A stretch of 37,418 bases of DNA from Microvirga arabica (GCF_016811235.1 NZ_JAFBID010000064.1:1-37418); one strand, 5' to 3'. Counted from the stretch's first letter, positions 26,851 to 35,118 are shown. The notes: a model not told the origin generated them from the sequence alone. A program made the numbers and translations.

Positions 26851-29118
26851 ATGCCAAGCGCTCCCGGCGGTCCGCGCCTTCTGCTGCGCCGCCTCCGCGA
26901 GATCATGGCGGAGCCGGTCGGGGCGCAGGACCGTCTCGACAAGATCGTCACCCAGATCGCCGCCAACATGGTGGCGGAGGTGTGCTCCGTCTACGTCATG
27001 CGTGGCGACGGCGTGCTCGAGCTATTCGCCACCGAGGGCCTGAACCGGGAGGCCGTCCACCTCACCGTCATGCGGTCGGGCGAGGGCCTCGTCGGCCTTA
27101 TCGCATCGAGGGCCGAACCCCTGGCCCTGTCGGACGCCCAGAGCCACCCGGCCTTCTCCTACAAGCCTGAGACGGGCGAAGAGATCTACCACGCCTTCCT
27201 GGGCGTGCCCCTGCTGCGCGCCGGCAACACGCTCGGCGTCCTCGTCGTCCAGAACCGCACCTACCGGGTCTATACCGAGGAGGAGGTCGAGGCTCTCCAG
27301 ACCACCGCCATGGTGGTGGCCGAGATGCTCGCCACGGGCGAGCTGCAGGCGCTGGCTCCGGTCGAGACCGGCATTGCGCTGCGCCGCCCCGTCTACCAGA
27401 AGGGCGTCGCGCTCGCCGACGGCGTGGGCCTCGGCCATGTGGTGCTCCACGAGCCACGGGTGGTGGTCAAAAACCTCATCGCCGAGAACATCGAGGCGGA
27501 GCTGAAGCGGCTCGATGCCGCCATCGGCGAGGTGCGCCTGTCCATCGACGAGCTCATCGAGCGCGGCGATGTCGCCCATCACGGCGAGCACCGGGAGGTT
27601 CTGGAGACCTTCCGCATGTTCGCCCACGACCAGGGCTGGCTGAGGCGCATGCGCGAGGCGGTGACGTCGGGCCTAACGGCGGAAGCCGCCGTGGAACGGG
27701 TGCAGTCCGACAACCGCGCCCGCATGCTGCGCCAGACCGACCCCTACCTGCGCGAGCGCCTGCACGACCTCGACGATCTCGCCAACCGCCTGCTCCACCG
27801 GCTGGTGGGGCGGGACTTCGTCACGGAGCGCGAAAATCTTCCCGAGAACGCCATTCTCGTGGCCCGCTCCATGGGGCCGGCGGCCCTCCTCGACTACGAC
27901 CGCTCGCGGCTGCGCGGCCTCGTGCTCGAAGAAGGCGGGCCGACGAGCCACATCGCCATCGTGGCCCGGGCGCTCGGCATCCCGGCCGTCGGCGAGGTCT
28001 CGAACGCCACCTCGCTCACGGAGCCGGGCGACGCCATCATCGTGGACGGCGCCGCCGGCGAGGTGCAAATCCGGCCCAACCCGGACGTGGAGGCGGCCTA
28101 TGCCGAGAAGGCGCGGCTGCGCGCCCGCCGGCAGGAGCAGTATCTCAAGCTGCGGGACGTGCCCTCCGTCACCAAGGACGGAGTCGAGGTGACCCTGCAG
28201 CTCAATGCCGGCCTCGTGGTCGACCTGCCGCATCTGGCCGAGACCGGCGCTGCGGGCGTCGGGCTGTTCCGCACGGAGCTGCAATTCATGATCGCCGAGC
28301 GCATGCCATCGGCCTCAGAGCAGCAGGCGCTCTACAGCACGGTCTTCGCGGAAGCCGGCGACCGGCCCGTCACCTTCCGCACTCTCGATATCGGCGGCGA
28401 CAAGATCCTGCCCTACATGCAGTCCGTCGAGGAGGAGAACCCGGCCCTAGGGTGGCGCGCCATCCGCATCGGGCTTGATCGTCCGGGCCTGCTGCGCGCC
28501 CAGATCCGCGCCCTGCTCAAGGCGGCGGCCGGAAGGCCCCTGAAGATCATGTTCCCCATGGTGGCGACCTGCGACGAGTTCGAGCGCGCCAAGCTGCTGG
28601 TGGAACGGGAAAAGGCACACCTCGCCAATCATGGCCATCCGCTGCCGTCGGACCTGAAGCTCGGCGTGATGCTGGAGGTTCCCTCGCTGCTGTTCCAGCT
28701 CAAGGAAATCTGCGAGAGCGCCGATTTTATCTCGCTCGGCACCAACGACCTGATGCAGTTCCTCTTCGCCAGCGACCGCGAGAACCGGCGCGTGGCCGAC
28801 CGCTTCGATCCGCTGAGCGCGCCCATGCTGCGGGCTCTGAACATGGTGGCCGAGCATGCCGAGGCTTCCGGCTGCGTGGCGACGGTCTGCGGCGAGGTGG
28901 GTGGACGCCCCCTCGAGGCCATGGCCCTGATCGGACTCGGCTTCCGATCGCTGTCCATGTCTCCGGCCTCCATCGGCCCGGTCAAGGCCATGCTGCTGGA
29001 GATGAACGTCGCGGAGGTCAGCGCCCTGATCCGCGAGGAACTTAAAACGGCCGGGGGCGGCCAAACGCTGCGCCCGAAGCTCGCCCATTTTGCGGAAACG
29101 CACGGTATTCCGGTCTGA
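26851..29118 (+). CDS. ptsP: Phosphoenolpyruvate-protein phosphotransferase, nitrogen PTS (EI-Ntr)
   Basis: A 755-residue protein. Residues about 20-160 are a GAF domain (DRLDKIVTQIAANMVAEVCSVYVM to VEALQTTAMVVAEML), which distinguishes EI-Ntr from the sugar PTS enzyme I. The PEP-utilising N-terminal and mobile domains follow, with phosphoacceptor His367 in GGPTSHIAIVARALGIPAVG, then the TIM-barrel PEP-binding domain (GLFRTELQFM, TFRTLDIGGDK, SLGTNDLMQFLFASDREN, VCGEVGGRP). It passes phosphate from PEP to NPr and then EIIA-Ntr, a regulatory cascade that senses glutamine and controls K+ transport, nitrogen and carbon storage. Its TGA overlaps the prfA ATG by one base. Confidence 0.96.
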   Translation: MPSAPGGPRLLLRRLREIMAEPVGAQDRLDKIVTQIAANMVAEVCSVYVMRGDGVLELFATEGLNREAVHLTVMRSGEGLVGLIASRAEPLALSDAQSHPAFSYKPETGEEIYHAFLGVPLLRAGNTLGVLVVQNRTYRVYTEEEVEALQTTAMVVAEMLATGELQALAPVETGIALRRPVYQKGVALADGVGLGHVVLHEPRVVVKNLIAENIEAELKRLDAAIGEVRLSIDELIERGDVAHHGEHREVLETFRMFAHDQGWLRRMREAVTSGLTAEAAVERVQSDNRARMLRQTDPYLRERLHDLDDLANRLLHRLVGRDFVTERENLPENAILVARSMGPAALLDYDRSRLRGLVLEEGGPTSHIAIVARALGIPAVGEVSNATSLTEPGDAIIVDGAAGEVQIRPNPDVEAAYAEKARLRARRQEQYLKLRDVPSVTKDGVEVTLQLNAGLVVDLPHLAETGAAGVGLFRTELQFMIAERMPSASEQQALYSTVFAEAGDRPVTFRTLDIGGDKILPYMQSVEEENPALGWRAIRIGLDRPGLLRAQIRALLKAAAGRPLKIMFPMVATCDEFERAKLLVEREKAHLANHGHPLPSDLKLGVMLEVPSLLFQLKEICESADFISLGTNDLMQFLFASDRENRRVADRFDPLSAPMLRALNMVAEHAEASGCVATVCGEVGGRPLEAMALIGLGFRSLSMSPASIGPVKAMLLEMNVAEVSALIREELKTAGGGQTLRPKLAHFAETHGIPV

Positions 29119-30206
29119 TGTCGATTGCCCCTCCCTCCGATCGCCTGAACGCTATTCTCGCCCGCCATGACATCATCACGGCGACGCTCAATGCCGGGCC
29201 CGACCCGGAAACCTTCGTGGCACTCTCCCGCGAACTCGCCGAGCTCGACGGGGTGGTGGAGGCCATCCGCGCCTATCGGGCCATGGAGGATAACCTGCAG
29301 GGCCTTCAGGCCATGCTCGATGATCCGTCGATGGATGCCGAGATGCGCTCGCTCGCCGAAGACGAGCTGCCCCAGGCCCGGGAGGATCTGGAAAAGGCCG
29401 CCCAGGACCTGCGACTGATGCTTCTGCCCAAGGACGAGGCGGACGAGAAGAGCGCCATCCTCGAAATCCGCGCCGGCACCGGCGGCGACGAGGCCGCCCT
29501 GTTCGCCGGCGACCTGCTGCGCATGTACACCCGCTATGCGGATCTGAAGGGCTGGAAGGTCGAGATCGTCTCCGAGAGCGAGGGCACGGCCGGCGGCTAC
29601 AAGGAAGTGGTGGCCGAGATCAAGGGCCGGGGCGTGTTCGCCCGGCTCAAGTTCGAGAGCGGCGTCCATCGCGTCCAGCGCGTGCCGGACACGGAAACGC
29701 AAGGCCGCATCCACACCTCCGCCGCCACGGTCGCCGTGCTGCCGGAGGCAGAGGACGTGGACATCGTGCTCAATGACGCGGACCTGAAGATCGACACCAT
29801 GCGGGCGCAAGGCGCCGGCGGCCAGCACGTGAACAAGACGGAATCCGCGATCCGCATCACCCATATCCCTTCGGGAATGGTGGTTTTCGTTCAGGACGAG
29901 CGCTCGCAGCACAAGAACCGGGCCAGGGCCATGGCCCTCCTGCGCGCCCGCCTCTATGACGCCGAGCGCACTGCCAAGGACGCGGCCCGCGCCGCCGACC
30001 GCAAGGCACAGGTGGGCTCCGGCGACCGCTCCGAGCGCATCCGCACCTACAACTTCCCGCAGGGGCGCGTGACCGACCACCGTATCAACCTGACCCTCTA
30101 CAAGCTCGAGGAAGTTGTTGCCGGCAACGCTCTCGACGAGCTGATCGACGCCCTCGTCACCGAGCATCAGGCGGCCCAGCTCGCCGCGCAGGATCAGGCG
30201 GCATGA
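29118..30206 (+). CDS. prfA: Peptide chain release factor 1
   Basis: A 362-residue class I release factor. The catalytic GGQ is at Gly234-Gly235-Gln236 (RAQGAGGQHVNKTES), and the stop-codon recognition loop region and RVPDTETQGRIHTSAATVAVLPE are typical of RF1. It recognises UAA and UAG in the ribosomal A site and releases the peptide. Gln236 is the residue methylated by PrmC, encoded two genes downstream. It begins inside the ptsP stop codon (TGATG) and its own stop overlaps the next ATG (ATGA), so the set should be translationally coupled. Confidence 0.97.
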   Translation: MSIAPPSDRLNAILARHDIITATLNAGPDPETFVALSRELAELDGVVEAIRAYRAMEDNLQGLQAMLDDPSMDAEMRSLAEDELPQAREDLEKAAQDLRLMLLPKDEADEKSAILEIRAGTGGDEAALFAGDLLRMYTRYADLKGWKVEIVSESEGTAGGYKEVVAEIKGRGVFARLKFESGVHRVQRVPDTETQGRIHTSAATVAVLPEAEDVDIVLNDADLKIDTMRAQGAGGQHVNKTESAIRITHIPSGMVVFVQDERSQHKNRARAMALLRARLYDAERTAKDAARAADRKAQVGSGDRSERIRTYNFPQGRVTDHRINLTLYKLEEVVAGNALDELIDALVTEHQAAQLAAQDQAA

Positions 30207-30628
30207 GCGAGGGCAGGATCGAGGGCCTCAGCCATATCACCCTCATCACTCGCGATCTCGACCGCATGACCACCATCATTGAGCAGGCGCTCGGCGGCCG
30301 GGAGATCTATTCCTCCGGGGACGACACCTTCTCCCTATCGCGCGAAAAATTCTTCGATGTGGGCGGGCTCTGGATTGCCGTGATGGAGGGAGAGAGCCTG
30401 CCCAGCCGGACCTACAACCACATCGCCTTCAAGATCCCAGCCCCCGCCATCGAGGACTACCGTAGGCGGATCGAGACCCTGGGTCTGGAGGTCCGCGAGT
30501 CCCGGCCCCGGGTCGAGGGCGAAGGGCATTCGCTCTATTTCTACGACGACGACAACCACCTGTTCGAGCTGCATACCGGCACCCTGGAGGAGCGGCTGGA
30601 ACGCTACCGGCAGGGCCGGAATCCTTGA
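30203..30628 (+). CDS. fosX: FosX-type fosfomycin hydrolase (VOC fold)
   Basis: A 141-residue vicinal-oxygen-chelate protein. It follows the FosX pattern throughout: GLSHITLITRDLDRMT, EIYSSGDDTFSLSREKFFDVGGLWIAVMEG, RTYNHIAFKIP, RPRVEGEGHSLYFYDDDNHLFELHTGTLEERL. Metal ligands are His11, His73 and Glu122, and the general base specific to FosX is Glu48; from memory these equal His7, His69, Glu118 and Glu44 of the Listeria enzyme, all offset by four. FosX opens the epoxide of fosfomycin with water in a Mn2+-dependent reaction. It overlaps prfA by 4 bases (ATGA) and prmC by 4 bases (TTGA). Whether this chromosomal copy gives resistance or has another substrate is open. Confidence 0.9.
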   Translation: MSEGRIEGLSHITLITRDLDRMTTIIEQALGGREIYSSGDDTFSLSREKFFDVGGLWIAVMEGESLPSRTYNHIAFKIPAPAIEDYRRRIETLGLEVRESRPRVEGEGHSLYFYDDDNHLFELHTGTLEERLERYRQGRNP

Positions 30629-31473
30629 AAACCCGCGCTGGCGCCTTGAGGGAGCTGCGCCGAACCCTCACCGAGGCCGGGTTCGAGACCGCGGCCCTGG
30701 ACGCCCGTCTGCTCCTGCTCGAAGCCCTTGGGATCTCCGCTACGGAGCTGATCACAGAACCCGATGTGCTCCTGAAGCCGGCGCAGGCTGAGGCCCTCGC
30801 CGCCTTCGTCCAGCGCCGCCTGAACCATGAGCCGGTGGCCCGGATCGTCGGCGAGCGGGAGTTCTGGGGCCTGCCCTTCCGCCTCTCCCCGGAAACCCTG
30901 GTGCCTCGGCCCGATACGGAAACCCTGGTCGAGACCGCCCTCGCCCTGCTTCCCGACCGCCAGGCTCCGTTGAAGGTCGTCGATTTCGGCACCGGCTCCG
31001 GCTGCATCCTGGTGGCGCTCCTGCATGAACTGCCGAACGCCACCGGGCTCGGGGTCGACCTGTCCTTTGGCGCCCTTGTGACAGCGCGGGCCAATGCGAT
31101 TGGCAACCGGGTTGGCAGCCGCTGCCATTTCGCCCTGTCGCGCTGGGCCGACGCGGTGTCCGGCCCGTTCGACCTCGTCGTCTCGAACCCGCCCTACATC
31201 GCCTCCGGGGTCATCCCGACCCTGGACCAGGAGGTGCGGGAGCACGATCCGCGGCTTGCCCTCGACGGGGGGCCGGACGGGCTGGAGCCCTACCGGATCC
31301 TCCTGGGCGAAGCGGAGCGCCTTCTGGCGCCCGGGGGCCTGCTGGCGGTGGAGACCGGCTACGACCAGGCCGAGGATTTAGGAAGCTTGGCGGGTCTCCA
31401 TGGGCTTGAAGTCTTGAAGATCACACACGATCTATCAGGGAACCCGCGCTGTGTCGCCATGAAGCGATCGTGA
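30625..31473 (+). CDS. prmC: Release factor glutamine methyltransferase
   Basis: A 282-residue protein. The N-terminal helical domain that holds the release factor (LRELRRTLTEAGFETAALDARLLLLEALG) is followed by REFWGLPFRLSPETLVPRPDTETLVE, SAM motif VVDFGTGSGCILVALLHELP and the catalytic NPPY at 188-191 (VSNPPYIASG). It N5-methylates the glutamine of the GGQ motif in release factors 1 and 2. The start is TTG at 30625, inside the fosX stop codon; the next candidate would cut into the conserved domain. It closes the ptsP-prfA-fosX-prmC cluster. Confidence 0.95.
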   Translation: MKTRAGALRELRRTLTEAGFETAALDARLLLLEALGISATELITEPDVLLKPAQAEALAAFVQRRLNHEPVARIVGEREFWGLPFRLSPETLVPRPDTETLVETALALLPDRQAPLKVVDFGTGSGCILVALLHELPNATGLGVDLSFGALVTARANAIGNRVGSRCHFALSRWADAVSGPFDLVVSNPPYIASGVIPTLDQEVREHDPRLALDGGPDGLEPYRILLGEAERLLAPGGLLAVETGYDQAEDLGSLAGLHGLEVLKITHDLSGNPRCVAMKRS

Positions 31474-31831
31474 TGGCCCGGGTGAGGCTTTCTTGTCCCA
31501 GGACGGGATAAAGTCGGAAATAGCCCTTGTTGGACCGAGAGGAACCCGCTAGATTCGGGATAGAGATCGTCCTCGGTCTAAACAAATCGGCGGCCCTTAA
31601 GGGGAATGCCGGAAGACCAAACGATATCAATCGCGCAGGCAGGGGCTTTTGAACGGAACGGCCTGGCGCGATCACCTGAACCCGACACTGAAGGATGGCC
31701 AAGCCTCTCGAAGGCTGTGGCTGAACGACAGACGGTTTGCCACGCGAACGGTGGGCGTTGAGCCCGTTCGTTGAATATTGGCTTGCATATCGCGTGGGCT
31801 TTAAAGAACCAGCGAGGCTCGTAGAGCGAAA
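31474..31831 (+). other. Long gene-free leader upstream of the DUF4167 gene
   Basis: These 358 bases hold no convincing gene on either strand. They contain two hairpins in the direction of the downstream gene: 31698-31721 (arms GCCAAGCCT and AGGCTGTGGC with one bulged base, loop CTCGA) and 31745-31770 (7-bp arms CGAACGG and CCGTTCG). No U-run follows either, so they are not simple terminators. They may lie in a long 5' leader of the DUF4167 mRNA; a known riboswitch class is not recognised. Confidence 0.45.
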
Positions 31832-32878
31832 ATGAGACCAGGACAAAACAGGCGTATGCGCGGTCGTAACAACAACAACCGCGGTAGTAACAACAAGGGG
31901 CCCAATCCCCTGACGAAGAGCTACGAGTCGAACGGCCCGGACGTGAAGATCCGCGGCACGGCTCAGCATATCGCCGAGAAATACAGCCAGCTCGCCCGCG
32001 ACGCGCAGTCGAGCGGCGACCCGGTGGCGGCCGAGAACTACTTCCAGCACGCCGAGCATTATTTCCGCATCATCGCGGCCGCCCAGGAGCAGCTGCGCGA
32101 GCAGTACGGCTACCAGCAGCAGCGGTCCTTCGACGAGGATGGCAACGAGGAGGAAGGCTTCACCCAGGGTGAGCGCCCGAGCTTCGAGCGTGCCGGCGGC
32201 GGCCAGGATTTCGGCAACGGCGAGGAAGGCGATTTCGGCTCCCAGCCGCAGCCCTACGAGAACCGGGCCGAGCGTCAGCCGCGCTTCGACCGCGGGGACC
32301 GTCAGGATCGTGGGGATCGTCCCGATCGCGGGGACCGTCAGGATCGTGGGGAGCGCCAGGACAGGAACGACCGCCAGGATCGTGGTGACCGTCGCGAGCG
32401 CTTCCAGCGCGACCGCGGCCCACGCCAGGACTACCAGCCCCGCGACGAGCAGCCCTTCGAGGCCCGCCCGGAGAATGGTGAGCGTGCCGAGCGCCAGCCG
32501 CGCTTCGACCGCAACGACCGTCAGGACCGCAGCGATCGTCCCGAGCGCCAGGATCGTCCCGAGCGCAACGACCGCTTCGAGCGCGGCGACCGTCCGGAGC
32601 GCCGCGAGCGCTTCCCGCGCGACCGCCGCCGGGACGACGAGGGATCCGACCAGGGCACCCTGCCGGCCTTCCTGACGAACCCGGTCCGTGCGCCCGCTCC
32701 CGTGAGTGCCGAGACGGAGGCTCCGGCTCCCGCACCGGTCATGCAGGAAGCGGCCAATGACGAGGCAGCCGCCCGTCCGCGCCGCCGCCGCCGCACCCGT
32801 CAGGAGATGATCGACGCAGCCAATGCCGAGAACGGCGGCTTCACGCCGGACCCGGTCGAGACCCCGGCTGCCGAGTAA
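31832..32878 (+). CDS. DUF4167 protein with arginine-rich low-complexity tail
   Basis: A 348-residue, strongly charged protein. Residues 1-100 hold the DUF4167 domain (MRPGQNRRMRGRNNNNRGSNNKG, then SYESNGPDVKIRGTAQHIAEKYSQLARDAQSSGDPVAAENYFQHAEHYFRI). The rest is predicted disordered: two blocks of RGDRQDR-like repeats at about 151-200 and 223-268, then an Ala/Pro segment and a final basic cluster RPRRRRRTRQE. The domain is found in Alphaproteobacteria and has no assigned function; the composition and RG/RD repeats suggest RNA binding. It sits between prmC and clpB as in many Hyphomicrobiales, and ends in a strong terminator. Confidence 0.92.
   Translation: MRPGQNRRMRGRNNNNRGSNNKGPNPLTKSYESNGPDVKIRGTAQHIAEKYSQLARDAQSSGDPVAAENYFQHAEHYFRIIAAAQEQLREQYGYQQQRSFDEDGNEEEGFTQGERPSFERAGGGQDFGNGEEGDFGSQPQPYENRAERQPRFDRGDRQDRGDRPDRGDRQDRGERQDRNDRQDRGDRRERFQRDRGPRQDYQPRDEQPFEARPENGERAERQPRFDRNDRQDRSDRPERQDRPERNDRFERGDRPERRERFPRDRRRDDEGSDQGTLPAFLTNPVRAPAPVSAETEAPAPAPVMQEAANDEAAARPRRRRRTRQEMIDAANAENGGFTPDPVETPAAE
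32281..32430 (+). repeat. In-frame repeats encoding Arg-Asp-rich units
   Basis: Short units coding for RGDRQDR and RGDRPDR are repeated in tandem. A 26-base segment at 32291-32316 recurs exactly at 32327-32352, an offset of 36 bases (12 codons), which indicates recent duplication inside the gene. A second, more diverged block lies at 32500-32635. Confidence 0.85.
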
Positions 32879-32900
32879 GGCACACCGGCACCTGAACATG

Positions 32901-32930
32901 AAAAAGGGAGAGCTTGGCTCTCCCTTTTTT
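32901..32930. terminator. Bidirectional terminator between convergent genes
   Basis: Perfect 13-bp arms (AAAAAGGGAGAGC at 32901-32913 and its complement at 32917-32929) around a 3-base loop end in a run of T. The A-run on the other side lets it work on the minus strand too, serving both the DUF4167 gene and the small membrane protein gene. Confidence 0.93.
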
Positions 32931-32957
32931 GTTGCGCGCCTTCAAATGCGAACCCAC

Positions 32958-33185
32958 TCAGGGCAGCAGATAGCCAAAGGCCCACATGTCATCCCATTTC
33001 AGCTTGGGCCATCCGAAGATCCAGGCCAAGAGGGAGTAGAGGCTCACGAGAGCCAAGCCGGTGACGAGGCCCGAGATCAGAGCCAGGGCAACATGAGAGG
33101 ACCCAAGCCAGACTACGATCCCCATCCCGATAGACCCGGCGAGAATGCCGAGAGAGATCAAAAGGCTCGTGCGTTTCTGCTCCAT
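32958..33185 (-). CDS. Small two-helix membrane protein
   Basis: A 75-residue protein with two hydrophobic segments, about residues 8-27 (LLISLGILAGSIGMGIVVWL) and 32-56 (ALALISGLVTGLALVSLYSLLAWIF), and a conserved-looking tail GWPKLKWDDMWAFGYLLP. I do not recognise a family. It ends next to a bidirectional terminator and starts at ATG 33185; codon use is like the neighbourhood. It is probably a genuine small inner-membrane protein, though translation is not otherwise supported. Confidence 0.65.
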   Translation of the reverse strand: MEQKRTSLLISLGILAGSIGMGIVVWLGSSHVALALISGLVTGLALVSLYSLLAWIFGWPKLKWDDMWAFGYLLP

Positions 33186-33271
33186 CGGTGCCTTTTCCTA
33201 GAGCGCCTGCGCTCCAGAGTAACATTCAATCAGGATGGGGTGGTTTGGCAAGCGCCAGCACACTGGAGGAC

Positions 33272-34054
33272 CTACAGCGCCAACTCCGTCTGCTCCGCCT
33301 CGAGGTCCTCGCCGGTCTCGAGCGGGCCGCCCTGCAGCACCTCGGCGTATATGCCGCAATCGAAGTGCCCGTAGGCTTTCATCAGGCTTTTCGGGATCTC
33401 CAGGTCGCGGATGCCGGTGTCCGGGTCGACGTTTGTGGCGGCGCAGCGCTCGATGCGCTTGGTCACCTTCAGGCGTGCGCCCGAGGGGGCGGTCAGCACC
33501 TTGCCCAGAAGGTCGAACTCGGCCCAAGGCGCGAGACCCTCGACGTGAATGTTGCCGCGAAAGCGCAGGGGATCGACCGGTGCGCCGACAACGTTCTCCA
33601 GTTCCCGAACGCTGGCGAGATTGATGAGCGAGACGAAGCCGCGCCGGGAATCCGTGAAGCGGAAGCCCTGTGGGGCCGTCAGCACCTTCGGCGGGCCGCG
33701 CAGTTCCTTCGGCATGAAGCGGCGGAAGAACGCCTCGATGGCAAGCCGCCCCTCAAGCGTCGAGAGATCGCCCCGCGCCACCTGACGCCCGCCCTCCTCG
33801 ATGAAAAGGGTCGTGATGGAATCGATGTAGCGGGTCTTCAGCCGCGCCAGCCCCTCGTTCCTCATCAGCATCAGGAACTTGATTTTGGGCTGATGCTGCG
33901 GGTTGTCCGGCTCGAACCCGGCTGGGCCGTTCTCGACGGCAAACAGCCGATCGCCGGGAAAGTAGTCCCCCTTGGTGAGGGTGACGGAGGACAGGGTCTC
34001 GGGCGACAAGCCCTTCACCGGATAGCGCTGGAGCGAGGCGATGCGGATGGTCAT
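33272..34054 (-). CDS. MOSC domain protein (mARC/YcbX type)
   Basis: A 260-residue protein. The N-terminal beta-barrel MTIRIASLQRYPVKGLSPETLSSVTLTKGDYFPGDRLFAVENG is followed by the MOSC domain with FRGNIHVEGLAPWAEFDLLGKVL and RCAATNVDPDTGIRD, where the cysteine is the expected molybdenum ligand. Related proteins (YcbX, mitochondrial mARC) reduce N-hydroxylated compounds with a molybdenum cofactor. There is no fused ferredoxin domain, so an external electron donor is needed. I start at ATG 34054; the frame is open for a further 80 codons without a conserved sequence. Confidence 0.88.
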   Translation of the reverse strand: MTIRIASLQRYPVKGLSPETLSSVTLTKGDYFPGDRLFAVENGPAGFEPDNPQHQPKIKFLMLMRNEGLARLKTRYIDSITTLFIEEGGRQVARGDLSTLEGRLAIEAFFRRFMPKELRGPPKVLTAPQGFRFTDSRRGFVSLINLASVRELENVVGAPVDPLRFRGNIHVEGLAPWAEFDLLGKVLTAPSGARLKVTKRIERCAATNVDPDTGIRDLEIPKSLMKAYGHFDCGIYAEVLQGGPLETGEDLEAEQTELAL

Positions 34055-34218
34055 GGAGCCATGGATACGGTCTCGTTCTGGGACGGGCAAGGCGGACGCG
34101 AGTGCCATGCCCAGTTTCCGGGCCGGACGCCGTAAGATTTCACGGGATCGTGGACCGGGGCACCCGTCTGGCGCGTTAGATGACAGGGGCTTATTCCGGC
34201 TGAATCGGGGCCTCTGCC

Positions 34219-34950
34219 ATGGCACAGGTTCAGAGAACTCCGCAGCATCAGGACAACCGCCTTCTGGCGGCCCTGGCGCCGGGGGATTTTGCATTTCTCG
34301 AGCCGCATCTGACCATCGTCGACCTGCAGCGAGGCCAGACCCTCTACGAGGTCGGCGAGACCATCGTGCATACCTACTTCCCGCACGATGCGATGGTGTC
34401 CCTCGTCACCGTCATGCATGACGGCAAGTCCGTCGAAATGGCGACGTTCGGCTGCGAGGGGTTGTTCGGTCTGGTGAGCGCCTTCGTGACCCGCCAATCG
34501 TTCGGGCGCTATGTCGTCCAGCTGAGCGGCACGGCCTCCCGGGCCGAACTCGCCATGATGCACGAGGCCATGGCGGCGCGACCGGCCATCCAAGAGCTCG
34601 TGCTGCGCTTTACCGAGGCGCTTATGGCGCAAACCCTTCAGACCGTGGCCTGCAACGCCGTTCACAGCGTGGAAGCCCGATGCTGCCGCTGGATCCTCAT
34701 GAGCCAGGACCGGGCAGGCCAGCCTGATCTGCCGCTCACCCAGGAGTTCCTGGCGGAGATGCTCGGCGTTCAGCGCTCGACGGTCAGCGACGTTGCCCGG
34801 TCCATTCAGGACAAAGGGCTGATCCGTCTGGGCAGAGGCGTCATCACGGTCACGGATCGTCCTGGTCTCCAGGCTGCCTCCTGTGAATGCTATGAGATCA
34901 TCCGGCAGAAGTTCGCGCAGCTCCTGCCGCACACCTATGGGCGGGGCTGA
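34219..34950 (+). CDS. Crp/Fnr family transcriptional regulator
   Basis: A 243-residue regulator. An N-terminal cyclic-nucleotide-binding-like beta roll (LQRGQTLYEVGETIVHTYFPHDAMVSLVTVMHDGKSVEMATFGCEGLFGL) is joined through a dimerisation helix to a winged helix-turn-helix (TQEFLAEMLGVQRSTVSDVARSIQDKGLIRLGRGVITVTDRPGL). It has no Fnr-type N-terminal cysteine cluster, so no iron-sulfur sensor is expected, and the cAMP-binding residues are not evident. Many similar proteins of unknown signal occur in Hyphomicrobiales. It is divergent from the MOSC gene, with 164 bases between them. Confidence 0.9.
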   Translation: MAQVQRTPQHQDNRLLAALAPGDFAFLEPHLTIVDLQRGQTLYEVGETIVHTYFPHDAMVSLVTVMHDGKSVEMATFGCEGLFGLVSAFVTRQSFGRYVVQLSGTASRAELAMMHEAMAARPAIQELVLRFTEALMAQTLQTVACNAVHSVEARCCRWILMSQDRAGQPDLPLTQEFLAEMLGVQRSTVSDVARSIQDKGLIRLGRGVITVTDRPGLQAASCECYEIIRQKFAQLLPHTYGRG

Positions 34951-35035
34951 ACGAAAAACACCATGCCGCCGTGGATGTGTTCCCTGAGCCCTGCCGAATG
35001 GCAGGGCGTTGCTCACATGGACAACCGCGAAAAGC

Positions 35036-35106
35036 TCACGATGCATCTCCGAGCGGGTGATCGTGGTGCGCTTGAGCTCGGGCGTGTAGTAACCCTCGGA
35101 GTTGCG
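35036..35106 (-). pseudogene. Truncated copy of the 36570-36833 small protein gene
   Basis: On the minus strand this stretch reads EGYYTPELKRTTITRSE, nearly the same as EGYYTPELKRTKVARSG at the end of the intact gene at 36570-36833. The DNA is also similar: GGTGCGCTT-AGCTCGGG-GTGTAGTA-CCCTCG differs at only three positions. There is no start codon, no upstream part and no stop in the expected place, and the fragment lies in the 168-base gap between the Crp/Fnr gene and the NADH dehydrogenase stop. I read it as a gene remnant left by duplication or recombination. Confidence 0.7.
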
Positions 35107-35118
35107 CTCGTCTCCCCA

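Noticed and set aside
28629..30167. A 512-codon minus-strand frame across ptsP and prfA
   Set aside because: Shadow of two certain genes, low-complexity translation, no domain.
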